This document shows, one piece after another, positions 5,527 to 12,493 of a stretch of DNA of 12,525 nucleotides; position 1 is the stretch's first letter; each line of letters opens with the position of its first letter. Source of the stretch: Dongia_A sp035274225 (GTDB taxonomy: Bacteria; Pseudomonadota; Alphaproteobacteria; Dongiales; Dongiaceae); the NCBI GenBank assembly GCA_035274225.1, contig DATEOK010000372.1, positions 1 through 12,525 of the forward strand. The letters are read 5' to 3'. The notes beneath the pieces were generated by a model. It ran no database searches and was not told the DNA's origin. It saw only the letters and a program-made list of their open reading frames with translations. The translations under genes were made by a program, and so were the position numbers.

Positions 5527-8163
5527 CTACTTGCTGCCCTTGACGACTTCCAGGCGCGGCCGGCGCGGGCGGTCGTCGTGCGACAGGTCGCGAGTGCGCG
5601 CCGGTGGGAACACGATGGTGACGGTGGTGCCTTCGCCGACGGCGCTATCGATGCGCAGCGCGGCATCGTGCGCCTGCACCATCGATTGCACCAGCGCGAG
5701 GCCGAGCCCGACGCCGTCATGGCTGCGGCTCCAGGCGTTCTCCACCTGCTCGAATGGCCGGAGGATGCGTTCGATGTCGGCGGCGGCGATGCCGATGCCC
5801 TGGTCCTCGACCGAGAACCGGATCGCGCGGTCGCCGGTCTGCGTCACCGAGAGCAGGATGCGCGTGTCCGACGCGCTGAACTTGACGGCGTTGCTGACCA
5901 GGTTGAGCAGCATCTGCTTGACCAGCCGGTTGTCGGCCCACAGGCCGCCGGTCACGCCCTTGACCGACACCACCAGCTGGATGCCGGCCCATTCCATCCT
6001 GCCCGACATCAGCGTCTCGACCGAGCGGCACACCTCCTCCGGCGACAACAGCGATTCCTTCAGGCGGTGGACGCCGGATTCGATCGAGGAGATGTCCAGG
6101 ATGTCGTTGATGATGGCGAGCAGGTGGGTGGCGCTGTCGTGGATGTCCTTGGTGTAGCCGCGATAGAGCTCGGAGCCGAGCGGCCCCATCAGCTCCGCCT
6201 TCATGACTTCGGAGAAGCCGATGACGGCGTTGAGCGGCGTGCGCAGTTCGTGGCTCATGTTGGCCAGGAACTGGCTCTTGGTGCGGCTGGCGACCTGCGC
6301 CTGCTCATAGGCCGCGCGCAGCTGAGACTCTTGCTGGCGCGCCTGGGTTATGTCGGTATGGATGCCGACGATGCCGCCTTCGCTGGTGCGCCGCTCGCTG
6401 ATCTGGAGCCAGCGGTTGCCGCCTGCCGAATACTCGAACGCCTCGCCCGGATTACGGAATCGCCGCAGCCGATCGGCCACCTGGCGCTCGATCTCGTGGC
6501 CCGGCGCGCCGGGATTGTTGGCGATCACCTTGGCGCGCACCAGGTCCTCGACATGCCAGCCCGGCACCAGCATGTGCGCAATGGATGGGTAAAGCGCACG
6601 CAAATGCTGGTTGCAGGTCACCAGCCGCTCGTCGGCATCGAACAGCGCGAAGCCGCTGCCGATGGAATCGATCGCGTCCTTGAGCCGGTTGAGATTGCGC
6701 GCCGCCGCAGCGATCGCCGCCGTGCGCTCGACGATGTCGCGCAGCACCACGATGAAGGCGGCCGACGGTTCGTCGGGCAGGCGCGTGACGGCGATCTCGG
6801 TCGCGACCGCGACGCCGTCCGGGCCTTGCACGCTGGCCTCCTGCGGCTGTCGTTCCTCGGCGAGATAGGCGAGCCAGGCGGCGCCCTTCTCCGCGGGCAG
6901 CGACGGAACGAAGCTGGCGAAGGAACGCTCCACCAGTTCGGCGCTCTTGCGGCCGAGGATGCGCTCGGCGGCTGGGTTGGCGCTCTTGATCGTGCCGTCG
7001 CGGTCGAGGGTGAGCAGGCCGTCGAATGTATTCTCGACCACCCGGCGCATCAGGTTGCTGCTGCGGCGCAGCGCGATGGTCTGCCCGACCACGGTGAGGT
7101 CAAGGTCGCGGACCCGGCCGACCAGGCTGGCGAATATAGCGGTCACGACCGACAGGATCAGTGGCGCGGCATCGAGCATGACCGGCGCGACCATCTGCAC
7201 GGCGGTGCTGAGCGCGAAGATGCCGGCGCTCCACGCCGCGCCGAGGCCGGCCACCGCCAGCCAATGACGGCCGCGACACTGGCGCGCGACCGCGAAGAAC
7301 AGGGCAATGGTCAGAACCAGGATCGGCCACACAATCACCTTGTGCAGGGCGCGCCCTTGCAGCAGCGAGCTGGTGCCCAGCGCCTGCACCATCAGGCCGG
7401 GTGTGAGGCCGTTGACCGGCGTCGCCGCCACGTCGCCGAGCTCGAGCGCGGTCGCGCCGACGAACACGATCTTGCCGGCGAACGCGCCGCTCGGCGCGCG
7501 TCCTTCCAGGACATCGACGTAGGAAATGGTTGTGAACCCTTCGGCGCGGATGCCGTAGTCGATCAGGAAGTCATCGCGCGAGCGCGAACCGGCCGCCGCG
7601 CCGGCGAGTGTCGGGACCAGGGCGCCGCCCCATTCCGCCAGCGGCGGCATCCGGCGCACGATGCCGTCACCGTCGGCGCGAATGTTGGCCGATGCGATGC
7701 GGGCGCGCTCCGCCAGCGCCGCCATCGGGAAGTTTTCGATCAGCGCATTCGACTGCTGCTGCGCCGGCTGCTGGAACACCGGCAGGATGACGCGCTCGCC
7801 GGCGCGGCGCAGCGCGTCCGCCAGCGCCGCGTCCTCAATCGGAGTGGACGCCGCGCTGAAGTCGATATCGAGAACGATCTGGGCCGCGCCGGCCTCGACC
7901 AGCCGGTCGATCAGCGCGGCATGCCAGGAGCGCGGCCATGGCCAGAGCGGCCGCTGCTCCAGGCTGTTGGCGTCGATCGCAACGATGGCGATCTGCGGCG
8001 AGGGATCGGAACGCACCAAGTTGAAGCGCGCTTCCTCGAGCTCCGCGTCGAAGAAGCGGAGATAGCCCCCGGCATGAAGCCCGACGATCAGCAGCCCGAC
8101 CAGAAGCGCGATCAGCGCATGCCCGATCCGCTGTGACCATCGTGGTACGGCGATAGCAGACAT
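5527..8163 (-). CDS. CHASE2-PAS-PAS sensor histidine kinase (kinase 2)
   Basis: An 878-aa membrane kinase. Layout: N-terminal TM at about 14-31; an extracytoplasmic CHASE2 domain at about 35-275 (VAIDANSLEQRPLWPWPR, VLDIDFSAAS, ASANIRADGDGIVRR, FAGKIVFVGATALELGD); three TM helices at about 277-294, 301-323 and 326-349; PAS at about 372-480 (ENTFDGLLTLDRDG, NPAAERILG); a second PAS (PAS_7-like) at 490-608 (SIGSGFALFDADERLV); HisKA with H638 in ANMSHELRTPLNAVIG; and HATPase_c with NLVSNAVKF (754-762), EDQGIGI (786-792) and GVGLGLAL (817-824). No receiver domain is attached. The ATG at 8163 lies 15 bp after the stop of the FecR gene, so both are likely cotranscribed. It is a paralogue of the kinase at 10190-12481 and differs mainly by the extra PAS. 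Its ligand and cognate regulator are unknown; none is encoded downstream. Confidence 0.95.
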   Translation of the reverse strand: MSAIAVPRWSQRIGHALIALLVGLLIVGLHAGGYLRFFDAELEEARFNLVRSDPSPQIAIVAIDANSLEQRPLWPWPRSWHAALIDRLVEAGAAQIVLDIDFSAASTPIEDAALADALRRAGERVILPVFQQPAQQQSNALIENFPMAALAERARIASANIRADGDGIVRRMPPLAEWGGALVPTLAGAAAGSRSRDDFLIDYGIRAEGFTTISYVDVLEGRAPSGAFAGKIVFVGATALELGDVAATPVNGLTPGLMVQALGTSSLLQGRALHKVIVWPILVLTIALFFAVARQCRGRHWLAVAGLGAAWSAGIFALSTAVQMVAPVMLDAAPLILSVVTAIFASLVGRVRDLDLTVVGQTIALRRSSNLMRRVVENTFDGLLTLDRDGTIKSANPAAERILGRKSAELVERSFASFVPSLPAEKGAAWLAYLAEERQPQEASVQGPDGVAVATEIAVTRLPDEPSAAFIVVLRDIVERTAAIAAAARNLNRLKDAIDSIGSGFALFDADERLVTCNQHLRALYPSIAHMLVPGWHVEDLVRAKVIANNPGAPGHEIERQVADRLRRFRNPGEAFEYSAGGNRWLQISERRTSEGGIVGIHTDITQARQQESQLRAAYEQAQVASRTKSQFLANMSHELRTPLNAVIGFSEVMKAELMGPLGSELYRGYTKDIHDSATHLLAIINDILDISSIESGVHRLKESLLSPEEVCRSVETLMSGRMEWAGIQLVVSVKGVTGGLWADNRLVKQMLLNLVSNAVKFSASDTRILLSVTQTGDRAIRFSVEDQGIGIAAADIERILRPFEQVENAWSRSHDGVGLGLALVQSMVQAHDAALRIDSAVGEGTTVTIVFPPARTRDLSHDDRPRRPRLEVVKGSK
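6230..6280. repeat. 51-bp block identical to 10914-10964 (kinase 2 copy)
   Basis: This segment encodes the HisKA core around H638 (SQFLANMSHELRTPLNA). All 51 bases are identical to 10914-10964 in the paralogous kinase, whereas flanking third-codon positions differ freely. The block is either a trace of recent exchange between paralogues or strong conservation of both protein and codons. Confidence 0.9.
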
Positions 8164-8178
8164 GATAAAACCCGGGGC

Positions 8179-9111
8179 TTACCGATCCACGTTCAACGTC
8201 GGGACGCGGCCGCGCGAATGGCCATTGCCATTGCCGCCGCCGTTTCCATTGCCCCCACCGTTGCCGTTGCCCCCGCCGTTCCCATTGCCCCCGCCGTTAC
8301 CGTTGCCCCCGCCGTTACCGTTGCCATTGTTGCCGCCATCGGATCCATTGCCGTTGCCGTTTCCGGCACCGTTGCCATTGCCCTTGCTCTTGGAATTGCC
8401 GTTGGCGCTGCCGTTGACGGATTTATTGCTGTCCTTGGCCGACTTGCCGCCGGCCTTGGCCGCTTCCGGCGCGCCGCCGGCCGGCGTTGCGCCGACATCG
8501 GGCGTCGCGTCGTCATCGTCCGCGGAGGCAACGGCGGTCCGGCCCGGCGTCACGTCGACAGAGCGGGTGCCGCCTTCGGACTGGACCGCGACCGTGCCTT
8601 CCGAGACCGACACCGCTGCGGCGTCATCGCCGGCGGTGACATCGAATTCCGTGCCCTTGACGGTCGCGACCAGGAAGCGGGTCTCGACCGAGAAGGTGCG
8701 GCCAGGTGTCCGCTTGCCGACCTTCACATGGACCGTGCCGTCGAGCAGCTTGACGACGGTCGCCATGCCGTTCGGACCGGCGCCGCCGATCGCGACGGTG
8801 GTGTTGGGCTGCAGTTCCAGGACGTCCTGGCCGTGAGTGAGGACGATGCGCTCGCCGTCGCCAGTCGAGATCTCGTCGCTCGGCGCGAGCACGCTGCCGC
8901 GCGAAAGGTCGCCGGAGATCGCCGCCTCCTCGATGGCGGGGCTCTGACCGGTGATGGCCTGCACGACCCAATCCAGGGTGCCCTCGGCGCGGCTGGGCGC
9001 GACCAGGCAGCTGGTGGCCATGAGGACCGCCAGCCCGCGCAGCAGGCTGCTATGGCGCCACACGCCGGCCGGTTGCTCCGGTTTAGCCGGGATTTTAGTC
9101 GAATGCGTCAT
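8179..9111 (-). CDS. Exported FecR-domain protein with Gly/Asn-repeat tail (FecR 2)
   Basis: A 310-aa protein. A long signal peptide (hydrophobic core LLRGLAVLMATSCLVAP, probable cut near SRA-EG at residue 42) is followed by a FecR domain at about 65-190, with LQPNTTVAIG, KLLDGTVHVKVGKR, FLVATVKGTEFDV and SVSEGTVAV. An acidic linker (ASADDDDATPD) leads to a low-complexity tail (about 233-298) made mostly of Gly and Asn, ending HSRGRVPTLNVDR. FecR domains outside iron regulation form extracytoplasmic beta-rich sensor or scaffold modules. No ECF sigma factor is nearby, so an anti-sigma role is unlikely. The ATG at 9111 has GAGAGG just upstream; a GTG at 9135 would add eight residues. A cysteine in the signal peptide (ATSC) is not a good lipobox. 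It is a paralogue of the FecR gene at 9331-10104. The CHASE2 kinase follows 15 bp downstream. Confidence 0.88.
   Translation of the reverse strand: MTHSTKIPAKPEQPAGVWRHSSLLRGLAVLMATSCLVAPSRAEGTLDWVVQAITGQSPAIEEAAISGDLSRGSVLAPSDEISTGDGERIVLTHGQDVLELQPNTTVAIGGAGPNGMATVVKLLDGTVHVKVGKRTPGRTFSVETRFLVATVKGTEFDVTAGDDAAAVSVSEGTVAVQSEGGTRSVDVTPGRTAVASADDDDATPDVGATPAGGAPEAAKAGGKSAKDSNKSVNGSANGNSKSKGNGNGAGNGNGNGSDGGNNGNGNGGGNGNGGGNGNGGGNGNGGGNGNGGGNGNGHSRGRVPTLNVDR
8234..8323. repeat. Five tandem 18-bp units encoding (GNGNGG)n
   Basis: Five consecutive 18-bp units on the + strand follow the pattern CCCCCGCCGTTACCGTTG; the last two (8288-8305 and 8306-8323) are identical and the others differ at a few bases. 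On the coding (-) strand each unit gives six residues of Gly and Asn. Because the unit is a multiple of three, gain or loss of copies would change tail length without breaking the frame. Confidence 0.9.
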
Positions 9112-9142
9112 AGCCCTCTCGCGAAACGTATTCACCGCCGCA

Positions 9143-9154
9143 TATCGATCGATA
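9143..9154. promoter_or_regulatory. 12-bp perfect palindrome upstream of FecR 2, possible operator
   Basis: TATCGATCGATA reads the same on both strands and lies 31 bp before the FecR 2 ATG (9111), inside a relatively AT-rich 219-bp gap between the two FecR genes. The position would suit an operator or mRNA-level element for the FecR 2 - kinase 2 pair. I see no convincing -35/-10 pair in the gap. Short palindromes of this kind also arise by chance. Confidence 0.25.
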
Positions 9155-9273
9155 CAGGACAGTGAGTCTGCCAGGAGATTAAGAGAGAGCAGCTGAACTG
9201 CGTGTTAATCCGCGTGGCTAATGGAAGCTTAACTTCATAACGGAGTATGTAGCTTGGTCTGAAGTAGGCACCA

Positions 9274-9306
9274 AGGCGCGCGGCACTATACCAATGCCGC
9301 GCGCCT
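9274..9306 (-). terminator. GC-rich hairpin after FecR 1, terminator-like
   Basis: GGCGCGCGGCA at 9275-9285 pairs exactly with TGCCGCGCGCC at 9295-9305 around a 9-base loop; one A-T pair extends it to 12 bp. It lies 24 bp beyond the FecR 1 stop (9331) in the direction of transcription. The bases that follow (TTGGTGCC) are only weakly T-rich, so it is a poor rho-independent terminator but could attenuate readthrough or protect the 3' end of the kinase 1 - FecR 1 transcript. Confidence 0.5.
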
Positions 9307-9330
9307 CTCTCTCCCAGACGGTAACGGGTG

Positions 9331-10104
9331 TTATCGCCGATCTTGATCGCCGTAGGCGGTCGTTCCCGCAACAGCGGCTTCGAGGGCCGCTGCGCCGCCG
9401 CCGGCGGGCGTTGCCACGATGGTCGGCAGCGAACCTTGCACCGACGAGACGAAGGCCGTTTGCCCCGGCACAACGTCGAACGCTTCGCTCGCGCGTGTCG
9501 CTCGCACCGAGACCACACCCTCGGTGACCGAAACGGCCGCGCCGCTATCCGTCGTCGTCACCACGAACTCGGTGCCCTTGACGGTCGCCACCAGGTACTG
9601 CGTTTCGATCGACAGCGTGTCGCCGTCATGCCGCTTGCCGGCCTTGACATGCAGCGTGCCGCCAAGCAGCTCGATGATGGTCGCCGGCTTCGGCTCGCCG
9701 ATGGTGATGGTCGTCTGCGGCTCCAGCTTGAGGATGTCGTTGCCGCTGGTGGTCACCGTCCGGTCGTGGCTGCCGGTGCTCACGCGATCCCCGTCCTTCA
9801 GCATGGTGAGATCGGGAGCGGCAATGCGCGCCGAATCCTCCTCGACATCGTCGCCGGCGAAGGTCGTCACGACCGATGTCCAGATCTGGCCCGTCGTGCT
9901 CCTCTTGTCCGAGATCACGGTCGCGGTCCGGCCCAAAGCGTCATCTACCTGGTTGTGCGCCATCAGATACACTGACGCCGCCAGGATGACGATGACCGAG
10001 ATGATCGCGGATAGTCCGCCGGAGCCGCTCGTCTTATGCGAGTTGCTCACCTCGGTGCTGGCCGTACGCTTGCGGCGTGTGACGTTGGTACGCGATTCCG
10101 ACAT
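9331..10104 (-). CDS. Membrane-anchored FecR-domain protein (FecR 1)
   Basis: A 257-aa protein with a basic, Ser/Thr-rich N-terminus of 30 residues (TRRKRTAS), a single TM helix (about 31-49, LSAIISVIVILAASVYLMA) and then a FecR domain at about 95-215 (LKLEPQTTITIG, LLGGTLHVKAGKR, YLVATVKGTEFVV, SVTEGVVSVRA). With positive charge before the helix, the FecR domain should face the periplasm while staying anchored in the inner membrane. It is a clear paralogue of FecR 2 but lacks the Gly/Asn tail and instead ends in an Ala/Gly-rich stretch. The ATG at 10104 has GAGGT 4 bases upstream. It lies 85 bp after the stop of kinase 1 and is probably in its transcript. A scaffold or signal-modifying role for the CHASE2 sensor is inferred. 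Confidence 0.88.
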   Translation of the reverse strand: MSESRTNVTRRKRTASTEVSNSHKTSGSGGLSAIISVIVILAASVYLMAHNQVDDALGRTATVISDKRSTTGQIWTSVVTTFAGDDVEEDSARIAAPDLTMLKDGDRVSTGSHDRTVTTSGNDILKLEPQTTITIGEPKPATIIELLGGTLHVKAGKRHDGDTLSIETQYLVATVKGTEFVVTTTDSGAAVSVTEGVVSVRATRASEAFDVVPGQTAFVSSVQGSLPTIVATPAGGGAAALEAAVAGTTAYGDQDRR

Positions 10105-10189
10105 GGGACCTCACTTGCTCATAGGAGCTTGTCGTTTCCCTCGCTTTGATCTCCGAACCAGAGCAGCGGTCCGGCTTACGCCAATCTCC

Positions 10190-12481
10190 TCACTCGGCGG
10201 CGCGGATGCGCACCGGCGTGATTTCCACGATCTCAGCGCTGCTGGGCGCTTCCTGGGTCCGCGGCCGCGTGCGCGCCGCCGGGAACAGGATCGAAACAGT
10301 GGTGCCCACGTTCAGCTCGCTGTCGATGGTCAAGGTTGCGCCATGCAGCCGCGCCATCGAATTCACCAGCGGCAGCCCGAGCCCGATGCCGTCGAAATTG
10401 CGCGCGAACGCGGTTTCGACCTGCTCGAACGGCTTCAGGATGCGCGGGATGTCCTCCTTGGCGATGCCGATGCCTTCGTCAGCCACCGCGAACACGACGC
10501 CGCCGTGCGGCTCCGGCCCGGCCGGGGTCACCTTGATCTCGATGCTGCCGTTCTTTGGGGTGAACTTGATCGCGTTGCCGACCAGGTTGATCAGCATCTG
10601 CTTCAGCATGCGCCCGTCGGCATAGAGCAGGTCAGTCGCCGGCTCGACATTCACCACCAGCTTCACCTGCGCCACCTCGGCGCGCCCGGCGACCAGCGCG
10701 ATCACCGACTGGCAGATCTGCTCCGGCTCGTGGATGCCTTCATGCAGCCGTGGCGAGCCGGACTCGATCGACGAGATGTCGAGGATGTCGTTGATGATGC
10801 CGAGCAGGTGCTTGGCGCTGTCGTGGATGCTGTGGCTGTAGCCGCGATAGGTCTCGGTGCCGATCGGGCCCAGCAGCTCGGTCTTCATGATCTCGGAGAA
10901 GCCGATCACCGCATTGAGCGGCGTGCGCAGTTCGTGGCTCATGTTGGCCAGGAACTGGCTCTTGCTGTTGCTGGCTGCCTCGGCCTGGTCGCGCGCGGCG
11001 CGCAATTCCGCCTCGCGCATCTTCATCTCGGTTACGTCGTGCAGCTGCGCGACGAAGACCGCGTTCGGTTGCTGCTCCGGCAGGCGGCTCAGCCCCACGT
11101 CGGCGATCAGCGTCGAGCCGTCCGGCCGCGTCAGCTCCATCTGGCTCGGGCGGTCGGCATAGGCCATGCGCGACAGGCTGTGGATCGGCGGCTGGTGGCT
11201 CGGCGTCGCGATCACGTCGAAGAAATGCTGGCCGACGATCTCGCTGGCATGCTGGCCGAGGATGCGTTCGGCCGCTGGATTGACCGACCGCACCTTGCCC
11301 TGGTCGTCTATCACCAGCAGCCCGTCGGAGCTGTTCTCCACCACCTGGCGCATCAGCGCGTCGGTGCGGCGCAGCAGGATGGCTTGGCCGATCAGCCTGA
11401 GGTCAAGATCGCGCAGACGCTCGAACAGCGCCATCAGGAACGCCGCCGACACCGCCGCGAGCCAGGGTGCGGTCTCGACCATCAACGGCAGGTTTGCCTG
11501 CACCACCAGCGGCAAGCCGACGATGGCGATCAGCGCGCCGAAGCCGGCGGCAACACCGTGCCGCCAGCCGCGGTTGCGGCAAATTCCTTCGATAAGGAAG
11601 AACAGCATGCAGGCGATGGCCAGGATCAGCCAGCGCGAGACCTTGTGCAGGTCACGGTCCTGCAGCAGCGATTCGGTTGCCAGGGCCTGTACGATCACGC
11701 CCGGCATGACGCCGCCGACCGGCGTCGCCACGGTATCGCCCAGCTCCCGCGCCGTCGCACCGATCATCGCGATCTTGCCGGCAAACACGGCGGGATCGAC
11801 CTTGTCGTTCAGCACGTCGACGTAGGAGACGCGCTTGATCCGGTCCACCGCGATGCCGAAGTCGACGTAGTAGCGTCCCATGGCGGTCGGCTCCAGGCCG
11901 GCGGCGGCCGCCGCCATCGTCGGAACCAGGTTTCCCTTCCACAGCTCGACGCGGGCCAGGCGCCGCACGATGCCGTCGCTGTCCGGATAGATGTTGGCGG
12001 ATGCGACGCGCGTATGTTCCGCGAACATCGGCAGCGGCGCGGTCGAGGTGATTGCTTTCTTCGAATCGCCGAGCTGCTCGAACACCGGCAGGATGACGTT
12101 GCCGCCGGCACGCGCCAGCGCATCCGCCAGCATTTTGTCCTGCTCCTTGACGGACTCCGCGCTGAAGTCGATGTCGACGGCGATCTGGCGTGCACCCGCC
12201 TGGCGCAGCTTGTCGATCACCTCCGCGTGCAGCTTGCGCGGCCACGGCCACACCGCGATGTCCTGCAGGCTGCGCGCATCGATCGCGACCACGACGATGT
12301 CATCGGTCGGATCGGAGGTCACCAGCTGGAAGCGTGCGGAGGCCAGTTGCCGGTCGATGAACAGTAGAGAGCCGGATAGATAGAGCGCCGCGATGCCGAT
12401 GCAGACGGCAAGCCCGGCCAGCCACCGCAGGACTCGCGGCCGATACCGCTGAAACGAACGCGTCGTGCGGGTGAATGACAC
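10190..12481 (-). CDS. CHASE2-PAS sensor histidine kinase (kinase 1)
   Basis: A 763-aa membrane kinase. Layout: N-terminal TM at about 18-40; extracytoplasmic CHASE2 at about 45-275 (VAIDARSLQDIAVWPWPR, AVDIDFSAES, ASANIYPDSDGIVRR, FAGKIAMIGATARELGD); three TM helices at about 283-300, 308-328 and 331-352; one PAS at about 375-485 (ENSSDGLLVIDDQG, NPAAERILG); HisKA with H516 in ANMSHELRTPLNAVIG; and HATPase_c with NLVGNAIKF (632-640), DEGIGI (668-673) and GIGLGLPL (698-705). The start is GTG at 12481, supported by TAAGGA nine bases upstream; no ATG fits as well. It is a paralogue of kinase 2 minus one PAS domain. No receiver domain is attached and no regulator gene is visible. It begins 12 bp after the stop of the partial upstream gene and is followed by FecR 1. 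Confidence 0.95.
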   Translation of the reverse strand: MSFTRTTRSFQRYRPRVLRWLAGLAVCIGIAALYLSGSLLFIDRQLASARFQLVTSDPTDDIVVVAIDARSLQDIAVWPWPRKLHAEVIDKLRQAGARQIAVDIDFSAESVKEQDKMLADALARAGGNVILPVFEQLGDSKKAITSTAPLPMFAEHTRVASANIYPDSDGIVRRLARVELWKGNLVPTMAAAAAGLEPTAMGRYYVDFGIAVDRIKRVSYVDVLNDKVDPAVFAGKIAMIGATARELGDTVATPVGGVMPGVIVQALATESLLQDRDLHKVSRWLILAIACMLFFLIEGICRNRGWRHGVAAGFGALIAIVGLPLVVQANLPLMVETAPWLAAVSAAFLMALFERLRDLDLRLIGQAILLRRTDALMRQVVENSSDGLLVIDDQGKVRSVNPAAERILGQHASEIVGQHFFDVIATPSHQPPIHSLSRMAYADRPSQMELTRPDGSTLIADVGLSRLPEQQPNAVFVAQLHDVTEMKMREAELRAARDQAEAASNSKSQFLANMSHELRTPLNAVIGFSEIMKTELLGPIGTETYRGYSHSIHDSAKHLLGIINDILDISSIESGSPRLHEGIHEPEQICQSVIALVAGRAEVAQVKLVVNVEPATDLLYADGRMLKQMLINLVGNAIKFTPKNGSIEIKVTPAGPEPHGGVVFAVADEGIGIAKEDIPRILKPFEQVETAFARNFDGIGLGLPLVNSMARLHGATLTIDSELNVGTTVSILFPAARTRPRTQEAPSSAEIVEITPVRIRAAE
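10914..10964. repeat. 51-bp block identical to 6230-6280 (kinase 1 copy)
   Basis: This segment covers the HisKA core around H516 and is base-for-base identical to the matching stretch of kinase 2, ending where the two genes diverge again (CTG against GTG after the shared CTTG on the + strand). Confidence 0.9.
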
Positions 12482-12493
12482 TGGCGTCAGTCC

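Noticed and set aside
5578..8136. Very long open frame on the + strand (852 codons) opposite kinase 2
   Set aside because: It is antisense to a gene with complete CHASE2, PAS, HisKA and HATPase motifs; its translation is rich in Arg, Ala, Gln and His with no domain pattern, typical of the complementary strand of high-GC genes.
8218..8420. CRISPR-like array suggested by regular short repeats
   Set aside because: The repeats are directly tandem with no spacers and lie in frame inside the FecR 2 coding sequence, encoding a Gly/Asn tail.
8179..9111. FecR proteins as anti-sigma regulators of iron uptake
   Set aside because: No ECF sigma factor or TonB-dependent receptor is encoded nearby, and neither FecR protein has the cytoplasmic sigma-binding domain expected at the N-terminus.
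8179..9111. FecR 2 as a lipoprotein because of a cysteine near the end of the signal peptide
   Set aside because: The residues before the cysteine (M-A-T-S) do not fit the lipobox, which needs Leu/Val/Ile at -3, and a better signal peptidase I site (SRA) follows.
9419..12367. A 982-codon open frame on the + strand opposite FecR 1 and kinase 1
   Set aside because: It runs through two real genes and the gap between them on the opposite strand, has composition typical of antisense frames and shows no motif of its own.
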